NCBI GenBank assembly: GCA_025056255.1
Contig: JANWVT010000003.1
Location: 209,181-273,180 of the forward strand
Direction of reading: 5' to 3'
DNA from: Bernardetiaceae bacterium
GTDB lineage: Bacteria; Bacteroidota; Bacteroidia; Cytophagales; Thermoflexibacteraceae
Length of the DNA: 64,000 bases
In this document: positions 45,325-57,384 of the stretch, piece after piece
How positions within the stretch are numbered: position 1 is the stretch's first letter
How the letters are laid out: each line of letters begins with the position of its first letter
Made by a program: the position numbers and the translations under genes
The notes under the pieces: generated by a model
Databases searched by the model: none
What the model saw: only the letters and a program-made list of their open reading frames with translations
Told to the model about the DNA's origin: nothing

Positions 45325-47382
45325 TTAACCGCCTATTTTAAAGCCCATAAGCATAATGTCATCTATTTGTGGTTGCTGCCCCATCCAATCGTTGAGCACC
45401 GCTTCCAGATAAGGTTTTTGTTTTTCAAACGGCATTTGGGCAGCTTGTTGCAGTGTTTCGCGCAATCGTTTAACCATAAACTTGCGGTTGTTGGCTCCGC
45501 CAAATTGGTCTTGAAAGCCATCGGAGCAAAGGTAAACGGTAGTGGGCTTATCAATTAAAATAACGTGTTCCTGAAAAGCAAATCCTTCTGGAACAGCGCC
45601 AATAGCAACTTTATCTCCCTTGATAGCATGCAACTGGCTGCTTTGCACATAGTAGAGCGAACTCATGGCGCCACTGAAATACATTTTAGCGGCAGGTAAA
45701 TCCAAATAGCAAACTGCCAGTTCCATGCCGTCGCGGTTTTCGATGCTGTCTTTTTGCAAAGATTTTTGCAATCCTTTTTCTAATAGTTGGAGAATGGCAG
45801 CCGGTTGGTGTACGTTGTGAATATTGACAATTTGGTTGAGTAAATCGTTGCCAATCACACTCATAAAAGCGCCGGGTACGCCGTGCCCAGTACAGTCAGC
45901 AGCTGCAATAAGCATTCGTTCGCCTGCCTTGCTTTGTTCTAGTAGTCCTATATCTTGAAACCAGTAAAAATCGCCTGAAACAATGTCGCGCGGTCGGTAC
46001 AGTACAAACCACTCAGGCAGCGATTTTTTGATGCGCGTCTCCGAAGGTAAAATAGCAGATTGGATGCGCTGCGCATAGTTGAGGCTGGCAATAATGTTGC
46101 GATTTTTTTGCTCCAACTCGTTTAAGGCAACCGATAGCTGGTCGGCTTGAATGCGGATTTCTTCGTGCTTTTGGTTGATTTCTTCATTTTTAATCATCAG
46201 CAGCAGATTGGCTTTTTGCCGCTCTCGCCAGTTCCGGTAGAAAACAAAGGCTAATGCCATGAAAAGCAACAAAATGGCTGAAACACCTATCAGTTGCATG
46301 CGACGAAATGCGGCTTCTTCTTCTTGTAATTGTCGCTCTTTGGTCAATAAAGCAATCTGGGCAGCCTGTTGCTCAGTTTGATAGAGCGCTTGCATGCGGG
46401 CAATCCGTTCAGCTGTTTCGGTATTGAACAACGAGTCGCTAAATTGGTGAAATAACCGATGATACTGATAGGCTTCCTCAAACCTATTTTGGGCTGCATA
46501 GCACACTGCCAAACCTTCGTAGGCAGCAATAATATGTTCTTTCAAATCGAGGGAACGCGCTTTTTCTAATCCCATCAGGAAGTACCTAATGGCTTGGTCG
46601 TATTGTCCTATTTTTTGATAAGTAGCCGCCAAGTTGTTGTAGTTTTCAGGCAATTTAATAATCCGTTGAATGGCTAAATTGGTATTAAGGGCTTTTTTAA
46701 AGCAACTTAATGCTTGCCGATAATCTCCTTTTCGGAAGTAGGCTTCTCCCAAATCGTTAAAACTCACTGCTACTTTGTTGCGCAGCCCCAACGAGTCATT
46801 AATAAACAATCCTTTGCTAATCAGTTCAATAGCGTGTTCGTAATTACCTTGCTCAGTATGTACCAATCCCAGATTGTTGAGGCAAGTTGCTACGCGCTCC
46901 CGATTGCCCAAAGCTTGATAGGTAGCAAGTGCATCGGAAAAGTAGTGCTGGGCTTCGTTGTGTCGTTTCAATGCTAAATATGCCAGTCCTAACAGGTTAT
47001 TGACGCGAGCAATGCCTGCGCGATCTTTTAGCTGCCTGAACATGCGCAGCGATTTAAGATAAATATCAACTGCACCATCGTAGTCGCCTATATCTTTTAG
47101 GTACATGCCTTTTATCCAATAGGCAGTTGCCAGCCCACGCACATAGCCTATGCGTGTGGCATAGCGGCTGACAGAATCTGCCATAATAGCTACGCTGTCT
47201 AATGACTTACCATATAAATTAAATGCGAGGGTACTGAGCAAGTCTATCCGCAATGTATCGGCGAGCGCAGGTTGGCGCAACAGCTGGCGGACACTGTCTA
47301 ATGCACTGTCTTTCAGAGTAGTTTGAGCAAAAACTACCGATCCCAAAAATAGTACGATTACTTGAAAGGCAATTTTTTTCAC
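45325..47382 (-). CDS. TPR-containing membrane sensor with SpoIIE-type PP2C phosphatase domain
   Basis: A 685-residue signalling protein. Signal peptide at 1-20; TPR repeats from about 80 to 335 (periplasmic by topology), with clear units such as NNLGLVHTEQGNYEHAI and NDLGEAYFRKGDYRQAL. One TM helix at 363-382 is followed by a coiled-coil linker (about 385-445) and a C-terminal SpoIIE/PP2C phosphatase domain. That domain shows GDFYW, AAADCTGHGVPGAFMSVIGNDLL and LCSDGFQDQFGG, including the metal-binding Asp residues. Such proteins usually dephosphorylate anti-anti-sigma factors or related partners; none is encoded nearby. Confidence 0.9.
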   Translation of the reverse strand: MKKIAFQVIVLFLGSVVFAQTTLKDSALDSVRQLLRQPALADTLRIDLLSTLAFNLYGKSLDSVAIMADSVSRYATRIGYVRGLATAYWIKGMYLKDIGDYDGAVDIYLKSLRMFRQLKDRAGIARVNNLLGLAYLALKRHNEAQHYFSDALATYQALGNRERVATCLNNLGLVHTEQGNYEHAIELISKGLFINDSLGLRNKVAVSFNDLGEAYFRKGDYRQALSCFKKALNTNLAIQRIIKLPENYNNLAATYQKIGQYDQAIRYFLMGLEKARSLDLKEHIIAAYEGLAVCYAAQNRFEEAYQYHRLFHQFSDSLFNTETAERIARMQALYQTEQQAAQIALLTKERQLQEEEAAFRRMQLIGVSAILLLFMALAFVFYRNWRERQKANLLLMIKNEEINQKHEEIRIQADQLSVALNELEQKNRNIIASLNYAQRIQSAILPSETRIKKSLPEWFVLYRPRDIVSGDFYWFQDIGLLEQSKAGERMLIAAADCTGHGVPGAFMSVIGNDLLNQIVNIHNVHQPAAILQLLEKGLQKSLQKDSIENRDGMELAVCYLDLPAAKMYFSGAMSSLYYVQSSQLHAIKGDKVAIGAVPEGFAFQEHVILIDKPTTVYLCSDGFQDQFGGANNRKFMVKRLRETLQQAAQMPFEKQKPYLEAVLNDWMGQQPQIDDIMLMGFKIGG

Positions 47383-47526
47383 AACGCCAAAAATAGGAAT
47401 TTATTTACTGCCGGCTGCCTTTTATGGTGCAATCATTTTGCTAAGAAATAATTTCATCTGTTGCACACTTTTGGCACTGTCGCACTATCTTGCTCCGAAA
47501 ATTAGAACTAAATACGTGGAATTAAA

Positions 47527-49014
47527 ATGAAATATTTCGGAAAAACCTTGCTTTGTTGTTACTTATTAGCGGTATGTGCTATGGCTCAGGAAAAAGCCAA
47601 GCCTGCACCTACACCCGACCTACCTCTTTCGGTAACACAACACCAAATCACCTTGAACGGGCAAGTATTGCGCTATAAAGCTACCACAGGTTACCTCACA
47701 CTTCGCGAAGAAGACGGAAAAGCCCGTGCTAACATTTTCTTTATCGCCTACACCAAAGAAGGCGTTACCGACACACGTACCCGACCTGTTACCTTCACTT
47801 TTAACGGGGGACCCGGCTCTTCTTCTGTATGGCTACACATGGGTACTGCCGGTCCTAAACGCGTGCTAATGAGCGAAAAAGGGGAAGCACTGGCACCACC
47901 TTATCAAATAGTAGATAATCCCTACACTTGGTTAGACGATACCGACTTGGTGTTTATTGACCCAGTGATGACCGGCTACAGCCGCCCTGCAGAAGGAGTG
48001 GACAAAAAGGAGTTTTTAGGCTATACCGAAGATATTGCTGCGGTGGGCGATTTTATTCGCCTCTGGACAACGCGCTTCCAACGTTGGCACTCGCCCAAGT
48101 ACTTGGCAGGAGAAAGCTACGGCACTACCCGAGCCGCCGGACTAAGTGGTTACTTGCAAGACCGGCACGGCTTGTACCTCAACGGGCTCATCCTTATTTC
48201 TGCTATCATGAACTTTCAAACTGCCCGTTTTGAAAAAGGCAACGACCTGCCTTATGCACTGTTTTTGCCCACCTATGCAGCCATCGCTTGGTATCATAAA
48301 CAACTGGGCAATGAGTTTCCCGATTTGAAAACCTTGTTGCCACAAGTAGAAAACTTTGCCATGAACGAATATACCCTTGCCCTCATGAAAGGCGACCGCC
48401 TAACCGATGCCGAACAAAAGGCTATTGCTGAAAAACTGAGCAAATTCACTGGACTGCGCACCGAATATTTGTTGCAAACCAATTTGCGCATCCAAATTCA
48501 GCGCTTCTGTAAAGAATTGCTGCGGCACGAACGCAAAACCGTAGGAAGGTTAGACGGACGCTTCACCGGTTTTGATTATGACTACGCCGGTGAAACCAAC
48601 GAATTTGACCCCAGTTACAATGCTGCTATTTACGGACCTTACACCATGGCAATTAACGACTACGTGCGCCGCGAACTCAAATATGAAAATGATTTGCCGT
48701 ATGAAATCTTGACCAATCGCGTGCAGCCTTGGAACTACAACAACGTACAAAACCAATACCTCAACGTATCAGAAACACTGCGACAAGCCATCAGCAAAAA
48801 CCCCTACTTGCGCGTACTGGTTGCCAATGGCTACTACGACCTTGCCACTCCCTATTTCGCTACCGATTATACTATCCACCACATGTTTTTAGACCCTTCG
48901 CTGCGCAACAATATCCGCATGACTTACTACGAGTCTGGACATATGATGTACATTCACCAGCCTTCATTAGTGCAATTGGACAAAGACATAGCCGCTTTTT
49001 TGAACGGTAAATAA
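47527..49014 (+). CDS. S10 family serine carboxypeptidase
   Basis: A 495-residue exported peptidase that removes C-terminal residues from peptides. The signal peptide ends at MAQ (about 20). The serine-carboxypeptidase features are complete: TFNGGPGSSSVWLH (92-104) for the oxyanion region, GESYGT with nucleophile Ser197, Asp438 in NGYYDLATP and His472 in ESGHMMY. It is a single gene on the plus strand between two minus-strand neighbours. Expected in the periplasm or outside the cell. Confidence 0.93.
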   Translation: MKYFGKTLLCCYLLAVCAMAQEKAKPAPTPDLPLSVTQHQITLNGQVLRYKATTGYLTLREEDGKARANIFFIAYTKEGVTDTRTRPVTFTFNGGPGSSSVWLHMGTAGPKRVLMSEKGEALAPPYQIVDNPYTWLDDTDLVFIDPVMTGYSRPAEGVDKKEFLGYTEDIAAVGDFIRLWTTRFQRWHSPKYLAGESYGTTRAAGLSGYLQDRHGLYLNGLILISAIMNFQTARFEKGNDLPYALFLPTYAAIAWYHKQLGNEFPDLKTLLPQVENFAMNEYTLALMKGDRLTDAEQKAIAEKLSKFTGLRTEYLLQTNLRIQIQRFCKELLRHERKTVGRLDGRFTGFDYDYAGETNEFDPSYNAAIYGPYTMAINDYVRRELKYENDLPYEILTNRVQPWNYNNVQNQYLNVSETLRQAISKNPYLRVLVANGYYDLATPYFATDYTIHHMFLDPSLRNNIRMTYYESGHMMYIHQPSLVQLDKDIAAFLNGK

Positions 49015-49085
49015 AAACCGACATACGAAGCCGAAATGCAGGACAGCTTTATATCCTGCATTTCTCTCCTTTCAATACCCAAAAT

Positions 49086-50786
49086 CTATTGCATACTTTG
49101 CAGCGGCAGGTCTAATAGTTGTAATAACTGGCGGTCGTGTCCATAAATATCGCGCCGCAAAATGAGTTGTCCGGTGCGGTCTGGGAAGGCAGTAAAATAA
49201 TGAATATGAACTGGTTCGCGGCGAGGCAAAATTACACTACGCGTAATGCCGGGGGCAAGCAACTGGTCAAAAGCAGCCTGATTCCAACGGGTTGTATCGC
49301 CCATGAGCAACCCAGCCAATTCAAATGGCTTCCATACCCGCACACAACCATGGCTAAATGCGCGCTCCTGCAACTTAAACTTGCTCAAACTGGGCGTATC
49401 GTGCAAATAAATAGCATGCGGATTGACGCAATAGAACTTAATTTTACCTAATTGATTGCCTGCCCCGGGAGGCTGATAAAAATGATATACTTTCTTACCG
49501 CTGCGTACTTCGCTCCAATTAATGGTTGAAGGTTCTATTAGCATGCCGTTTTTGTCAATAATTTGAAAGCGATTTCGTGTGATATAATCGCTGCGTTTGG
49601 CGGCTTCCACGGCAATTTCCTTAGTAACAATGCTGTGAGGAACGTTCCATGTCGGATTGAGTTCTAAGTGCGAAATGTAGGTTTGAAAAACAGGTGTACG
49701 GTTCACACGCGTTCCTACGGTAACAGGAGTTTCCCAAACTACCTCACCATTGCGGAATAAGAATAGGCGAAAGTCAGCAATATTAACCAGAATAAAGTCG
49801 GCAGGGAGGGTATCGGGGAGCCAACGCATGCGCTCCATATTGGCACGAATGGTAGCTATTCGCTGCTCTACGGGCACGTTAAGGGCATTTCGCGTAGCAG
49901 TATCTAACACTCCCGTTTGCTTTAACCCATGCCGATACTGCCAAATTTGCAGTGCCTTGCTGAGCGAATCATCTAAAACCGGATTTGCAGAAGAGTCAGC
50001 GTCAATTTTTTCTGCAAACAGTCGCTTGCGCAACCTGATAATCGCCGGATGTAAACCGCCTTTCCTAATAGTGGTATCGCATTGGAGAGGCTGAAACACC
50101 CCTGCTGCTGCCATTTTTTTATAAGCCGCCAACTGATTTTGGAGAAAAACATAGTGCGGATGACGCCGAATATGCTGAAAAACCGTAGCCACCGAATCTG
50201 CTGCCACGTATTTCTCTAACAGTTCTATCCGATGCTGATGCACAAATGCTCGCGAAGGATAGTTCCATAGCGGATGCAGTTGAGTAGGTACGAGCTTGCC
50301 TGCCAGTAGGTGCGTTGCATAGCGTAGCAGCCCAGTAGTGAGAGCTATTTCCAATTTTGCCAAAGTATGCGGGTTCTGATACTCCTCGCGCATAGCAACC
50401 TGTCGCAATTGCAAGATGCGCTCTATTGCATAATCAACTGCAACAAGTCCGTGGGTATCAGCATGAAGCAAAGTATTAACAGCTTGGTCTATTTTTTCCA
50501 CACTATCCCAGAGAGGTTTAAAGTTTCGCTTTCTGTAAAACATATTTACAGAGCTGTCTTTTATGAACAGCAGCGAGTCGGACTGAGTAAGTACAGTATC
50601 GTGTTGAGGCTTTACCGCTAACCGAAGCACATGAGCACAGTCGGCTACTGGTAAAGTCGAAGAAGAGACTTCGGGGGTAGTAGCTGGTATTTGGGTTGCA
50701 TTAGTTACCGCAGCAGGTTCGCAAGCAGTAATACTCCACACTGCCACCAACCCTACTGCTGTCCAAGTTTTATAGATCATTTTCAA
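49086..50786 (-). CDS. L,D-transpeptidase (YcbB-like, lipoprotein)
   Basis: Peptidoglycan cross-linking or anchoring enzyme, 566 residues. The signal has a lipobox (SITAC) with Cys22, so it is probably membrane-anchored. A helical scaffold domain (about 60-235) and a peptidoglycan-binding-like domain (about 240-310; LSKALQIWQYRHGLKQTGVLDTATRNALN) precede the YkuD catalytic domain with ELNPTWNVPHSI and the active site SHGCVRVWKP, nucleophile Cys481. The architecture is that of YcbB/LdtD-type enzymes. Confidence 0.92.
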   Translation of the reverse strand: MKMIYKTWTAVGLVAVWSITACEPAAVTNATQIPATTPEVSSSTLPVADCAHVLRLAVKPQHDTVLTQSDSLLFIKDSSVNMFYRKRNFKPLWDSVEKIDQAVNTLLHADTHGLVAVDYAIERILQLRQVAMREEYQNPHTLAKLEIALTTGLLRYATHLLAGKLVPTQLHPLWNYPSRAFVHQHRIELLEKYVAADSVATVFQHIRRHPHYVFLQNQLAAYKKMAAAGVFQPLQCDTTIRKGGLHPAIIRLRKRLFAEKIDADSSANPVLDDSLSKALQIWQYRHGLKQTGVLDTATRNALNVPVEQRIATIRANMERMRWLPDTLPADFILVNIADFRLFLFRNGEVVWETPVTVGTRVNRTPVFQTYISHLELNPTWNVPHSIVTKEIAVEAAKRSDYITRNRFQIIDKNGMLIEPSTINWSEVRSGKKVYHFYQPPGAGNQLGKIKFYCVNPHAIYLHDTPSLSKFKLQERAFSHGCVRVWKPFELAGLLMGDTTRWNQAAFDQLLAPGITRSVILPRREPVHIHYFTAFPDRTGQLILRRDIYGHDRQLLQLLDLPLQSMQ

Positions 50787-50943
50787 GCAAAAGTTTATTG
50801 TAGTATACGGATACCAAATGATTTAACTTGCAACATCTTGCATTTTTTTGTGTAGAACTTCGCGCCAAGCAAAACTTAGTCAGCTTTATTGTATAATTTT
50901 CCTATGCAGACGTTTTGCAGCATTATTGGACTACTACAAAACT

Positions 50944-53900
50944 ATGTCACAGTTTAAAGTATATCGCTCCTCTGCCGGCTCTGGAAAAACCTACACACTT
51001 ACCAAACAATTTATCAAATTAGCATTGGTAGGCACTGGAGGCGGCGATTTTTTCAAAGGGGATTACTATCGGCATATTTTGGCAATTACTTTTACCAAAG
51101 ATGCCGCAAAAGAAATGAAAGAGCGAATTATTGCGGCACTGCGCCAAATTAGTGAATTGAAAGAGGGCGAAACCACGCCGCTACTTAATGAAATCACTGA
51201 TGAAATTACGCGCGAATATCCCCACTATACTTGGACAACAGAAAAGTTGCGCAATCGTGCGGCAACTACTTTTACACACTTACTCCATCACTACTCCGAC
51301 CTTTCCATAAGCACCATCGATTCGTTTAACAACCGCGTGGTGCAATCGTTCACCAAAGATTTAGACTTGCCCTATCATTATGAAATTGCCCTAGAAAGCG
51401 ACGAACTACTCGAAACTGCCGTTGGGCGCCTCATGGAACGAGTTGGTAAAAGTGGCAACAGTGAACTGACTCGCCTGTTGCAAGATTTTGCCCGACAGGA
51501 AGCCGAAGAAGGTCGGCGCTGGCGCATAGACAGCGCACTCATGGACTTTGGCGAACACCTGTTTAAAGAAGAAAGTCGTGGCATTGTAGCGCTACTCGCA
51601 CAAATTCCCTTAGAACAATTTGCCGATATGCGCCGCGAGTTACAACATTTTCGGGCAGTTTTTGAAAATAGGGTAGTAGCAATTGCTCAAAGTTTTCTTT
51701 CACTCTTACAACAAAACGGGCTAGCGCCCAATATGCTGGCGGGCGGCAGCAGGGGTATCGGATTGTATTTTTCAAAGTTAGCTGCCGGCGACTTTGCTCC
51801 TCTTACAGAAGGTCCTAGCAACACCATCATCAACAATGTGCGCGAGGGCACATGGACTGCTGGAAAGCTCAAAGAATCTGAACAACGCGCCATACAAAAC
51901 ATTGCACACCAGTTAGCAGATATTTTTTACCAATTGGAAGATTGGCGCGTACAACACATCGGAACTTACATAGAAACAAAACTGGCATTGCGCTGCATTT
52001 GTCAGTTGGCTGCCTTAGGTGAACTTCGCCGCGAAGTCGACCAACTCATGATAGAGCGCAACCAAGTCCACATCAGCGAATTCAATTACCGAATCAACCG
52101 CATCATCGAGTCAGAGCCAGTACCCTATCTTTACGAACGCATCGGCGAACGATATCACCACTTGCTCATAGACGAGTTTCAAGATACGTCGCAAATGCAG
52201 TGGCACAACCTTATTCCACTCATAGCCAATGCCTTAGGCAAACAATACACAAACATGTTAGTAGGCGATGCCAAACAGGCTATTTATCGCTGGCGCGGCG
52301 GCAATGCAGAACTAATGGTACAACTGCCCGCAGTACCCACTGCCCAACCAGACTCCCCCATTGCCAATGAAATAGGCATTTTTAGGCAATATTATCAGCT
52401 GCAGACTTTGCAGTATAATTTTCGCAGCGTAGCATCCATTGTTGCGTTTAATAACGAGCTGTTTCAATGGATTGTAACATATTTCGGCGAAACATACCCC
52501 GAACTGTTGCGCTACTATGCACAAAGTGCTCAAACAGCGCACAAGCAAGGTGCAGGACAGGTAGAGCTGCAGCTAATTGGCAAACAAAACGCTATTTCAG
52601 ACACCAACTATGCAGAAAATACTTTCCAAGCCTGCCGCGAAATAATAGATCGCGCACAAGCCGATGGCTTCCGACTCGGTGAAATAGCTATCATTTGCCG
52701 AACCAACCAAGCAGCTATTGGTTTGGCAAGTAGGCTGGTAGAAGCTGGCTACCGAGTAGTTTCGCCCGAGTCGCTATTGCTAACCAATTCGGCACGCGTG
52801 CGATTTATTATCGGCTTTATGCAAATCATGGTACAGCCGCTTAACCCAATTGTTAAGTCTGAGGTATTGTATTTCCTGTATAAGCATCTTAAAATAGACG
52901 GACTTAATGGGGAATATGCAAGCCAAACACACCGCGAAATAGCTGAACAGGCTAAAAAACCTCGCATCAGCGAATTTTTGCAGTTTATACGAGAAAAATT
53001 CGACAAAAAACTCGTTTTCAGAGCCTTGCAATATCTTTCCCTGTATGAAATCGGCGAAGAACTCATCCGTATCTTTCACCTGAACGACGATGTGTACGAA
53101 CAAATTTTTCTCCAACGACTCTTAGACGAGTTGTTAGCTTTTGGTCAGAACAAGAGTAACAATTTGGCAGACTTTATAGACCACTGGCATAAAAAAGCCA
53201 ACAAAATATCAGTTTCTATGCCTCCTTCGGGCGACGACGCCATCCGACTGATGACCATTCATAGCGCGAAAGGCTTGCAGTTTCCCGTTGTAATTGTACC
53301 CTATACTGACTGGAAACTCACTCCCGATACAAAAACTCATATTTGGGTGCCTTGGGCACACCCTACCTTAGCTTCGCAGTTGCCAGCACTGTGGGTACAT
53401 GCAGGCAAACAACTTCTGCACACCTCTTTTGCCGATGCATACCGCCGCGAGGAACAAGCCATTTGGATTGATGCGCTCAATATTTTGTATGTAGCTTTAA
53501 CAAGAGCAGAAAATCGGCTTTACATTATCGGTAAATTACCCAACAAAAAAGACACTTCCAACATCAACAGTGTTAATTTGCTGTTAGCTGCTTTTGCTTG
53601 GCACAAACAAATACCTGCCCATAGCTCCACTGACAAAGAACGCTATGTATTTGCCTTTGAAGAAACGCCCCCAATGCGAAAAATTGCAGACCCACAAGTA
53701 AAGCCTTATGCAATGAGTACTTTTTTAAGCACCGAAAGTCGGGACAAATTGCGCATGCGGCGCAACGATAAAGGACAAGCAGAAAACCGCATAGATATTC
53801 AAGCCTTGTACGATGCCCGTAAGCAGGGTTTGCTACTTCACTATGCCTTTGAAAAGGTGCGCTATGCAAGCGATGTGCCTACTGCCGTAGCAGCCCTACT

Positions 53901-54312
53901 ACACGAAGGATTGATTGACCAACAAGAAAAAGATGCTTTGCAAGCCAAAATGACAGCCCTGTTAGCCCTCCCCGAAATTGCACCTTTGTTTGAGCCTCTG
54001 CCCGGGCGCATCATTTTCAACGAAAAAGAGCTTATTGCTAAAAGGCAAGGCGAGAAAGATAGCAAAACCCTTCGCCCCGACCGCTTAGTAATAGACCCGC
54101 ACCAAATTACGATTTTGGACTACAAAACAGGGATGGAGTCGCAACAGCAACATGCAGAGCAAGTTAGAAGCTATGCGCGCCTGATTGCCCAAATGCCTAT
54201 GTATGCCAATCGCCCAGTGCGGGCGCTATTGCTCTACACACTGGAAAACAAAGTAGTGGAAGCACTCCCAAAAACGTTGTTCTCACCCTCAACCTTATCA
54301 AGAAAAAGCTAA
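50944..54312 (+). CDS. UvrD/AddA-like helicase with C-terminal PD-(D/E)XK nuclease domain
   Basis: A double-strand-break repair helicase-nuclease, 1122 residues. Start ATG 50944 gives MSQFKVYRSSAGSGKT, with Walker A at 10-16. Superfamily 1 motifs follow: the DEFQDTSQMQW Walker B, GDAKQAIYRWRGG, YNFRS, MTIHSAKGLQFPVV and YVALTRAENRLYI. The C-terminal nuclease has RPDRLVID and ITILDYKTG, the D...DxK core seen in AddA/RecB. The frame extends upstream to a TTG at 50848, but that leader has no family similarity. An AddB-like partner is not adjacent. The stop TAA overlaps the next gene's ATG by one base. Confidence 0.9.
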   Translation: MSQFKVYRSSAGSGKTYTLTKQFIKLALVGTGGGDFFKGDYYRHILAITFTKDAAKEMKERIIAALRQISELKEGETTPLLNEITDEITREYPHYTWTTEKLRNRAATTFTHLLHHYSDLSISTIDSFNNRVVQSFTKDLDLPYHYEIALESDELLETAVGRLMERVGKSGNSELTRLLQDFARQEAEEGRRWRIDSALMDFGEHLFKEESRGIVALLAQIPLEQFADMRRELQHFRAVFENRVVAIAQSFLSLLQQNGLAPNMLAGGSRGIGLYFSKLAAGDFAPLTEGPSNTIINNVREGTWTAGKLKESEQRAIQNIAHQLADIFYQLEDWRVQHIGTYIETKLALRCICQLAALGELRREVDQLMIERNQVHISEFNYRINRIIESEPVPYLYERIGERYHHLLIDEFQDTSQMQWHNLIPLIANALGKQYTNMLVGDAKQAIYRWRGGNAELMVQLPAVPTAQPDSPIANEIGIFRQYYQLQTLQYNFRSVASIVAFNNELFQWIVTYFGETYPELLRYYAQSAQTAHKQGAGQVELQLIGKQNAISDTNYAENTFQACREIIDRAQADGFRLGEIAIICRTNQAAIGLASRLVEAGYRVVSPESLLLTNSARVRFIIGFMQIMVQPLNPIVKSEVLYFLYKHLKIDGLNGEYASQTHREIAEQAKKPRISEFLQFIREKFDKKLVFRALQYLSLYEIGEELIRIFHLNDDVYEQIFLQRLLDELLAFGQNKSNNLADFIDHWHKKANKISVSMPPSGDDAIRLMTIHSAKGLQFPVVIVPYTDWKLTPDTKTHIWVPWAHPTLASQLPALWVHAGKQLLHTSFADAYRREEQAIWIDALNILYVALTRAENRLYIIGKLPNKKDTSNINSVNLLLAAFAWHKQIPAHSSTDKERYVFAFEETPPMRKIADPQVKPYAMSTFLSTESRDKLRMRRNDKGQAENRIDIQALYDARKQGLLLHYAFEKVRYASDVPTAVAALLHEGLIDQQEKDALQAKMTALLALPEIAPLFEPLPGRIIFNEKELIAKRQGEKDSKTLRPDRLVIDPHQITILDYKTGMESQQQHAEQVRSYARLIAQMPMYANRPVRALLLYTLENKVVEALPKTLFSPSTLSRKS

Positions 54313-55202
54313 TGTTACTTTTACTGTTGTCTGCACTGTGTTCAGCTGCACTAATGTTGGTTTTTAAAGCCTTTGAAAAATGGAAGGTGAATATTTGGCA
54401 AGGTGTCACTTTCAACTATTTTGCTTGTGTGCTAACTGGTAGCTTCACATTTGTACTACAAGGCACTTCCTCTGCATATAATCTATCCAATTTGTCAGAT
54501 TGGCTGTATCCGGCGGCTTTTCTAGGCTTGCTCTTTTTCACAGGTTTTTCTTTATCCGGATTTTCTGCTCAAAAGGCAGGCGTTACCATCACCACCTTAG
54601 CTGCCAAAATGTCACTGATAGTACCGGTATTGTTTAATCTGTGGTGGATGCCGGACAATCGCCTATCTGCAACCACCTATGCAGGTATTGTGCTAACCTT
54701 CCCCGCATTGTGGTTAGCAAGTGCTAAGCGAAGCACTGTTCAATTACATCACCAGCAGCGAACAACTGTTGCTACCACTTTGCTGCCAGTTGCTGTTTTT
54801 GTTGCAGGGGGTATGGTAGATACCACTGTTAACTGGGCGAACAGTCGGCTGCAGCACGAATGGCAGCAGGCTGTTTTTGCAATAGCATCTTTTGGCGCTG
54901 CGGGCATATGTGGGCTTGCCGTGCTCATTTTCAGAATGATAACATACCGAGAGTACCTTACTTGGCGCAGTGTAGCAGGCGGGGTTGCACTGGGTGTTCC
55001 TAACTATTTTTCCATTTATTTGCTTTTGCAGGCACTTTCGGCTTTTAACAACAACGGAGCATGGCTTTTTCCACTGTATAACATACTCATCATTTTAGTA
55101 GCCTCAGCGGGTTCTGTTTTGCTTTTTGGTGAACGGCTCTCCTTTATCAACCTAATTGGCATGACAATCGCCATCATTGCTCTGACACTATTGGCAGGGT
55201 AA
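54312..55202 (+). CDS. EamA/DMT-superfamily transporter
   Basis: A 296-residue membrane protein with about 10 TM helices in two repeats, typical of drug/metabolite transporters. The end of each half contains the usual [12 protein letters not shown] and [14 protein letters not shown] stretches. It starts on the last base of the helicase stop codon (TAATG), so it is translationally coupled to it, although the two functions look unrelated. The substrate is unknown. Confidence 0.8.
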   Translation: MLLLLLSALCSAALMLVFKAFEKWKVNIWQGVTFNYFACVLTGSFTFVLQGTSSAYNLSNLSDWLYPAAFLGLLFFTGFSLSGFSAQKAGVTITTLAAKMSLIVPVLFNLWWMPDNRLSATTYAGIVLTFPALWLASAKRSTVQLHHQQRTTVATTLLPVAVFVAGGMVDTTVNWANSRLQHEWQQAVFAIASFGAAGICGLAVLIFRMITYREYLTWRSVAGGVALGVPNYFSIYLLLQALSAFNNNGAWLFPLYNILIILVASAGSVLLFGERLSFINLIGMTIAIIALTLLAG

Positions 55203-55247
55203 TACCAACTGTCAGACAAAAGTTCCCTCAAAGCTGAAAAAATGTCA

Positions 55248-55267
55248 GATTTTTGAGGTCAAAAATC
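55248..55267. promoter_or_regulatory. perfect palindrome upstream of groES, candidate operator
   Basis: GATTTTTGA (55248-55256) and TCAAAAATC (55259-55267) form a perfect 9-bp inverted repeat with a 2-base spacer, 104 bases before the groES ATG. No CIRCE element (TTAGCACTC-N9-GAGTGCTAA) is present, so this may be an alternative control site. Confidence 0.35.
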
Positions 55268-55371
55268 AAGTGGCATTAAAACTGTTAAATAATAGTGCGG
55301 GTAGCGATAAGAAAAACAGCAGCTACTCAGCCGTTATTCGTTGTTGTATTACTCTAAATATTGTAAACACT

Positions 55372-55650
55372 ATGGCAGAAATCAAAATCAGACCTTTGGC
55401 AGACCGCGTGCTGGTAGAACCTGCACCGGCAGAAGAAAAAACCGCTTCTGGTATCATCATTCCTGACACTGCAAAAGAAAAACCACAACGTGGCTCTGTT
55501 GTAGCCGTAGGCACAGGCAAAAAAGATGAGCCGATGACCGTAAAAGTAGGTGACTCTGTATTGTATGGCAAATATGCCGGCACAGAAATCACCATAGACG
55601 GCAAAGAGTACCTCATCATGCGTGAGTCTGATATTTTTGCAATCCTCTAA
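55372..55650 (+). CDS. groES: GroES co-chaperonin
   Basis: The 92-residue ring cap of the GroEL chaperonin. ATG 55372 ([17 protein letters not shown]) fits the family exactly; the upstream in-frame leader to 55270 is not part of it. The mobile loop ([21 protein letters not shown]) and [14 protein letters not shown] are conserved. It is followed by groEL after 66 bases. Confidence 0.97.
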   Translation: MAEIKIRPLADRVLVEPAPAEEKTASGIIIPDTAKEKPQRGSVVAVGTGKKDEPMTVKVGDSVLYGKYAGTEITIDGKEYLIMRESDIFAIL

Positions 55651-55692
55651 TTTTCTACAACAATTTCTCAATTTTATTGAAGTTGAACCTAA

Positions 55693-57351
<1,659 letters not shown>

Positions 57352-57384
57352 TAAATCTGACGTCTTCTGCTGACTTAGCTATAT

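Noticed and set aside
50788..50818. TTTG-N19-AACTTTTG promoter-like sequence on the minus strand before the L,D-transpeptidase
   Set aside because: It would place the transcription start on top of the start codon, so it is not credible as it stands.
54197..54415. Minus-strand frame across the helicase-DMT junction
   Set aside because: Shadow of two well-supported plus-strand genes.
55203..55371. CIRCE (HrcA) element upstream of groESL
   Set aside because: Searched by eye for TTAGCACTC-N9-GAGTGCTAA and found nothing close.
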